Assembly: GCA_003506735.1 (NCBI GenBank)
Contig: DNYS01000014.1
Location: forward strand, 1-7,089
Source of the DNA: Nitrospinota bacterium
Lineage (GTDB): Bacteria > UBA8248
DNA: 7,089 nt
Reading direction: 5' to 3'
Shown: in pieces, positions 5,662-7,089 of the stretch
Layout of the letters: each line of letters opens with the position of its first letter
Numbering within the stretch: position 1 is the first letter of the stretch
The notes under the pieces: generated by a model
What the model was told of the DNA's origin: nothing
Database searches by the model: none
Seen by the model: only the letters and a program-made list of their open reading frames with translations
Position numbers and translations under genes: made by a program

Positions 5662-7027
5662 GCCGTGGGAATTGACGCTTAGCGAAGGGCTCCGGCGGCT
5701 CTGCGGTGGAACACTGAACGCCGAGGATTGGCTCGTCTCCATAATTGCCCGGATCGATCAATGCGAGGAAGGCGTGAAAGCCTGGGTGCAAGTTGACCGG
5801 GAAGGGGCTCTCGAAGAGGCACGTTCGGTCGATAGAGAACGCGAAGCAGGAAAAAAGGTGGGCGCTCTCGCGGGCGTGTTTTATGGTGCAAAAGACATTT
5901 TCGACATCAAGGGGTTCAGGCGGGAGGCGGGTTCCCCGCTCTTTAAGGGATATGAACCCAACGAGGATGCTACCTGCGTCGAGCGCCTGCGGTCGGAGGG
6001 CGCTATCGCGCTCGGAAAAACAGTGACCACCCCTCTTGCGAACGGAGATCCTTCCATCAGCCGAAATCCATGGAATCTGGCCCACAGCCCTGGTGGCTCC
6101 AGTGCCGGGTCGGCGGCGGCTGTGGGGGCGGGCATGATCCCCGTCGCCCTGGGAAGCCAGACGACTGGCTCTACGCTCCGTCCCGCGAGTTTTTGCGGTG
6201 TAGTGGGGTTCAAGCCGACATATGGCCGCATTCCGCGCGGCGGAATTTTGAAAGTCTCATGGACATTCGACCATCCGGGAATCATTGCCCGCTCGGTCGA
6301 GGATGTAGCCCGAATGCTCACGGTGATGGCAGGGCCCGATGCTAGCGATGACGGAGCGCCCGATGTGCCTGTGCCGGACTATGCCGCTGAATCGGCTCCC
6401 CGGAAGCCGAAGCGGGTAGGATTTTTCAGAGAAGATACTCTTCCGCGAGCAAGCAAAGAGGTGGCCGATCAGACCGCCCGGGCTGTCGCTCAATTGCGGG
6501 AAAGTGGCGTGGCGGTCGAGGAAATCAAACTTCCCATGGAGACAGATAAGATTCACGCCGCGCACTTCATCGCCCGGTGCGTGGAGGCATCTTGCTACCA
6601 CGAGGACATGTTTATCGGGAATGAGGATGCCTTTACACCGAAGAACCGGGAAACCATCACGACGGGTTTCATGGTGCCCGCCGTGCATTACCTGAAGGCG
6701 TTGCGCCTGCGGTCGAGGTATGTGCGTGAGATGGATCGGTTGTTCGAGCACTACGATCTGGCCGTTCTTCCGACACAATCCGAAAAGCCGCCGATCTGGG
6801 ACGTTTCCACGGGAGACGCCAGCTTCTCCGAACCTCTTACCTTCTCGGGACATCCCGCCCTCACTTTGCCAGTGGGGCGTGGAGAGGGAAATTTGCCAAT
6901 CGGTATTCAGTTGGGCGCCGGGCGTTTCGAGGAGGCCGGACTTTTAGCGGTCTCCCGTTGGTGCGAAGAAGAACTGGGCTGGCGAGCCGAAATTGCGGAA
7001 CCTGAATTTTCTGGACAATTTATCTAA
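5654..7027 (+). CDS. Amidase-signature family hydrolase
   Basis: This 457-residue enzyme hydrolyses a carbon-nitrogen amide bond by the Ser-cisSer-Lys mechanism; length is typical. The triad reads Lys80 (VFYGAKDIFD), cis-Ser149 (SPGGSSAGSAAAVGAG, 145-160) and nucleophile Ser173 (GSQTTGSTLRPASFCG, 167-182), followed by VVGFKPTYGRIPRGG (183-197). All three residues are present, so it should be active. The GSxTxGSxxRPASFCG version of the signature, with Arg at the third position after the nucleophile, marks a common branch of bacterial amidases rather than GatA. The substrate-binding half (about 230-420) shows no motif that names a substrate. The ATG at 5654 has GAGGAGG 6 nt upstream and lies inside the end of the small helical gene. 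No signal peptide, so it is cytoplasmic. Possible substrates are amides, ureides or carboxybiuret-like compounds; which one is unknown. Confidence 0.95.
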   Translation: MSEPWELTLSEGLRRLCGGTLNAEDWLVSIIARIDQCEEGVKAWVQVDREGALEEARSVDREREAGKKVGALAGVFYGAKDIFDIKGFRREAGSPLFKGYEPNEDATCVERLRSEGAIALGKTVTTPLANGDPSISRNPWNLAHSPGGSSAGSAAAVGAGMIPVALGSQTTGSTLRPASFCGVVGFKPTYGRIPRGGILKVSWTFDHPGIIARSVEDVARMLTVMAGPDASDDGAPDVPVPDYAAESAPRKPKRVGFFREDTLPRASKEVADQTARAVAQLRESGVAVEEIKLPMETDKIHAAHFIARCVEASCYHEDMFIGNEDAFTPKNRETITTGFMVPAVHYLKALRLRSRYVREMDRLFEHYDLAVLPTQSEKPPIWDVSTGDASFSEPLTFSGHPALTLPVGRGEGNLPIGIQLGAGRFEEAGLLAVSRWCEEELGWRAEIAEPEFSGQFI

Positions 7028-7089
7028 GTCAGTTTTTTGGGGAGTCAATGTCGAATTACTAATTTCAAGAGACCGCTGAAAAACTATTC
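7028..7089. other. Downstream flank of the amidase gene
   Basis: The last 62 bases hold no recognisable gene. A T6 run follows the stop by a few bases but is not preceded by a GC-rich stem, so no terminator is called. Whether the operon continues cannot be seen. Confidence 0.4.

Noticed and set aside
7000..7045. AAATTG...CAATTT inverted repeat followed by a T6 run as a terminator
   Set aside because: The arms are AT-only with a loop of about 19 nt lying in the coding end, and the T run is too far from the second arm.

Overview
The window is a compact, entirely bacterial stretch with strong Shine-Dalgarno sites before every gene and tightly packed coding regions. It looks like a catabolic island for an organic acid or amide taken up from outside. 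It holds eight genes: part of a TRAP transporter (dctM, cut by the left edge, and dctQ), an RraA-like aldolase/decarboxylase, an AtuA-family protein with its DUF4387 partner, an M20-type hydrolase homologue with an altered metal site, and a small helical protein overlapping an amidase-signature hydrolase. This gene mix recurs in uncultured soil and marine bacteria and in various proteobacteria. Nothing here fixes the taxon; I see no rRNA, tRNA, mobile element, CRISPR or phage signal.

Layout: the left block (1-2048) reads leftwards in the order rraA-like, then a 183-bp gap, dctQ, a 16-bp gap, and dctM, which starts at a TTG codon. The right block (2271-7027) reads rightwards: atuA-like, DUF4387 (11-bp gap), M20 homologue (9-bp gap), an 89-bp gap, the small protein, and an amidase overlapping it by 8 bp. 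The 222-bp spacer at 2049-2270 is the divergent control region between the blocks. The right block probably forms one operon, or two (atuA-like to M20, and small protein plus amidase).

How the genes may work together (inference): the TRAP permease imports a carboxylated compound. The amidase and the M20 homologue act on amide or N-acyl bonds. The AtuA/DUF4387 pair carries out an uncharacterised step on the carbon skeleton. The RraA-like protein ends the route by cleaving or decarboxylating a 2-oxo acid to give pyruvate or a similar product. No substrate can be named from sequence alone. The points most worth following up are the AtuA/DUF4387 pair, the M20 homologue lacking expected metal and base residues, and the small protein that may be an AtzG/GatC-like partner of the amidase.
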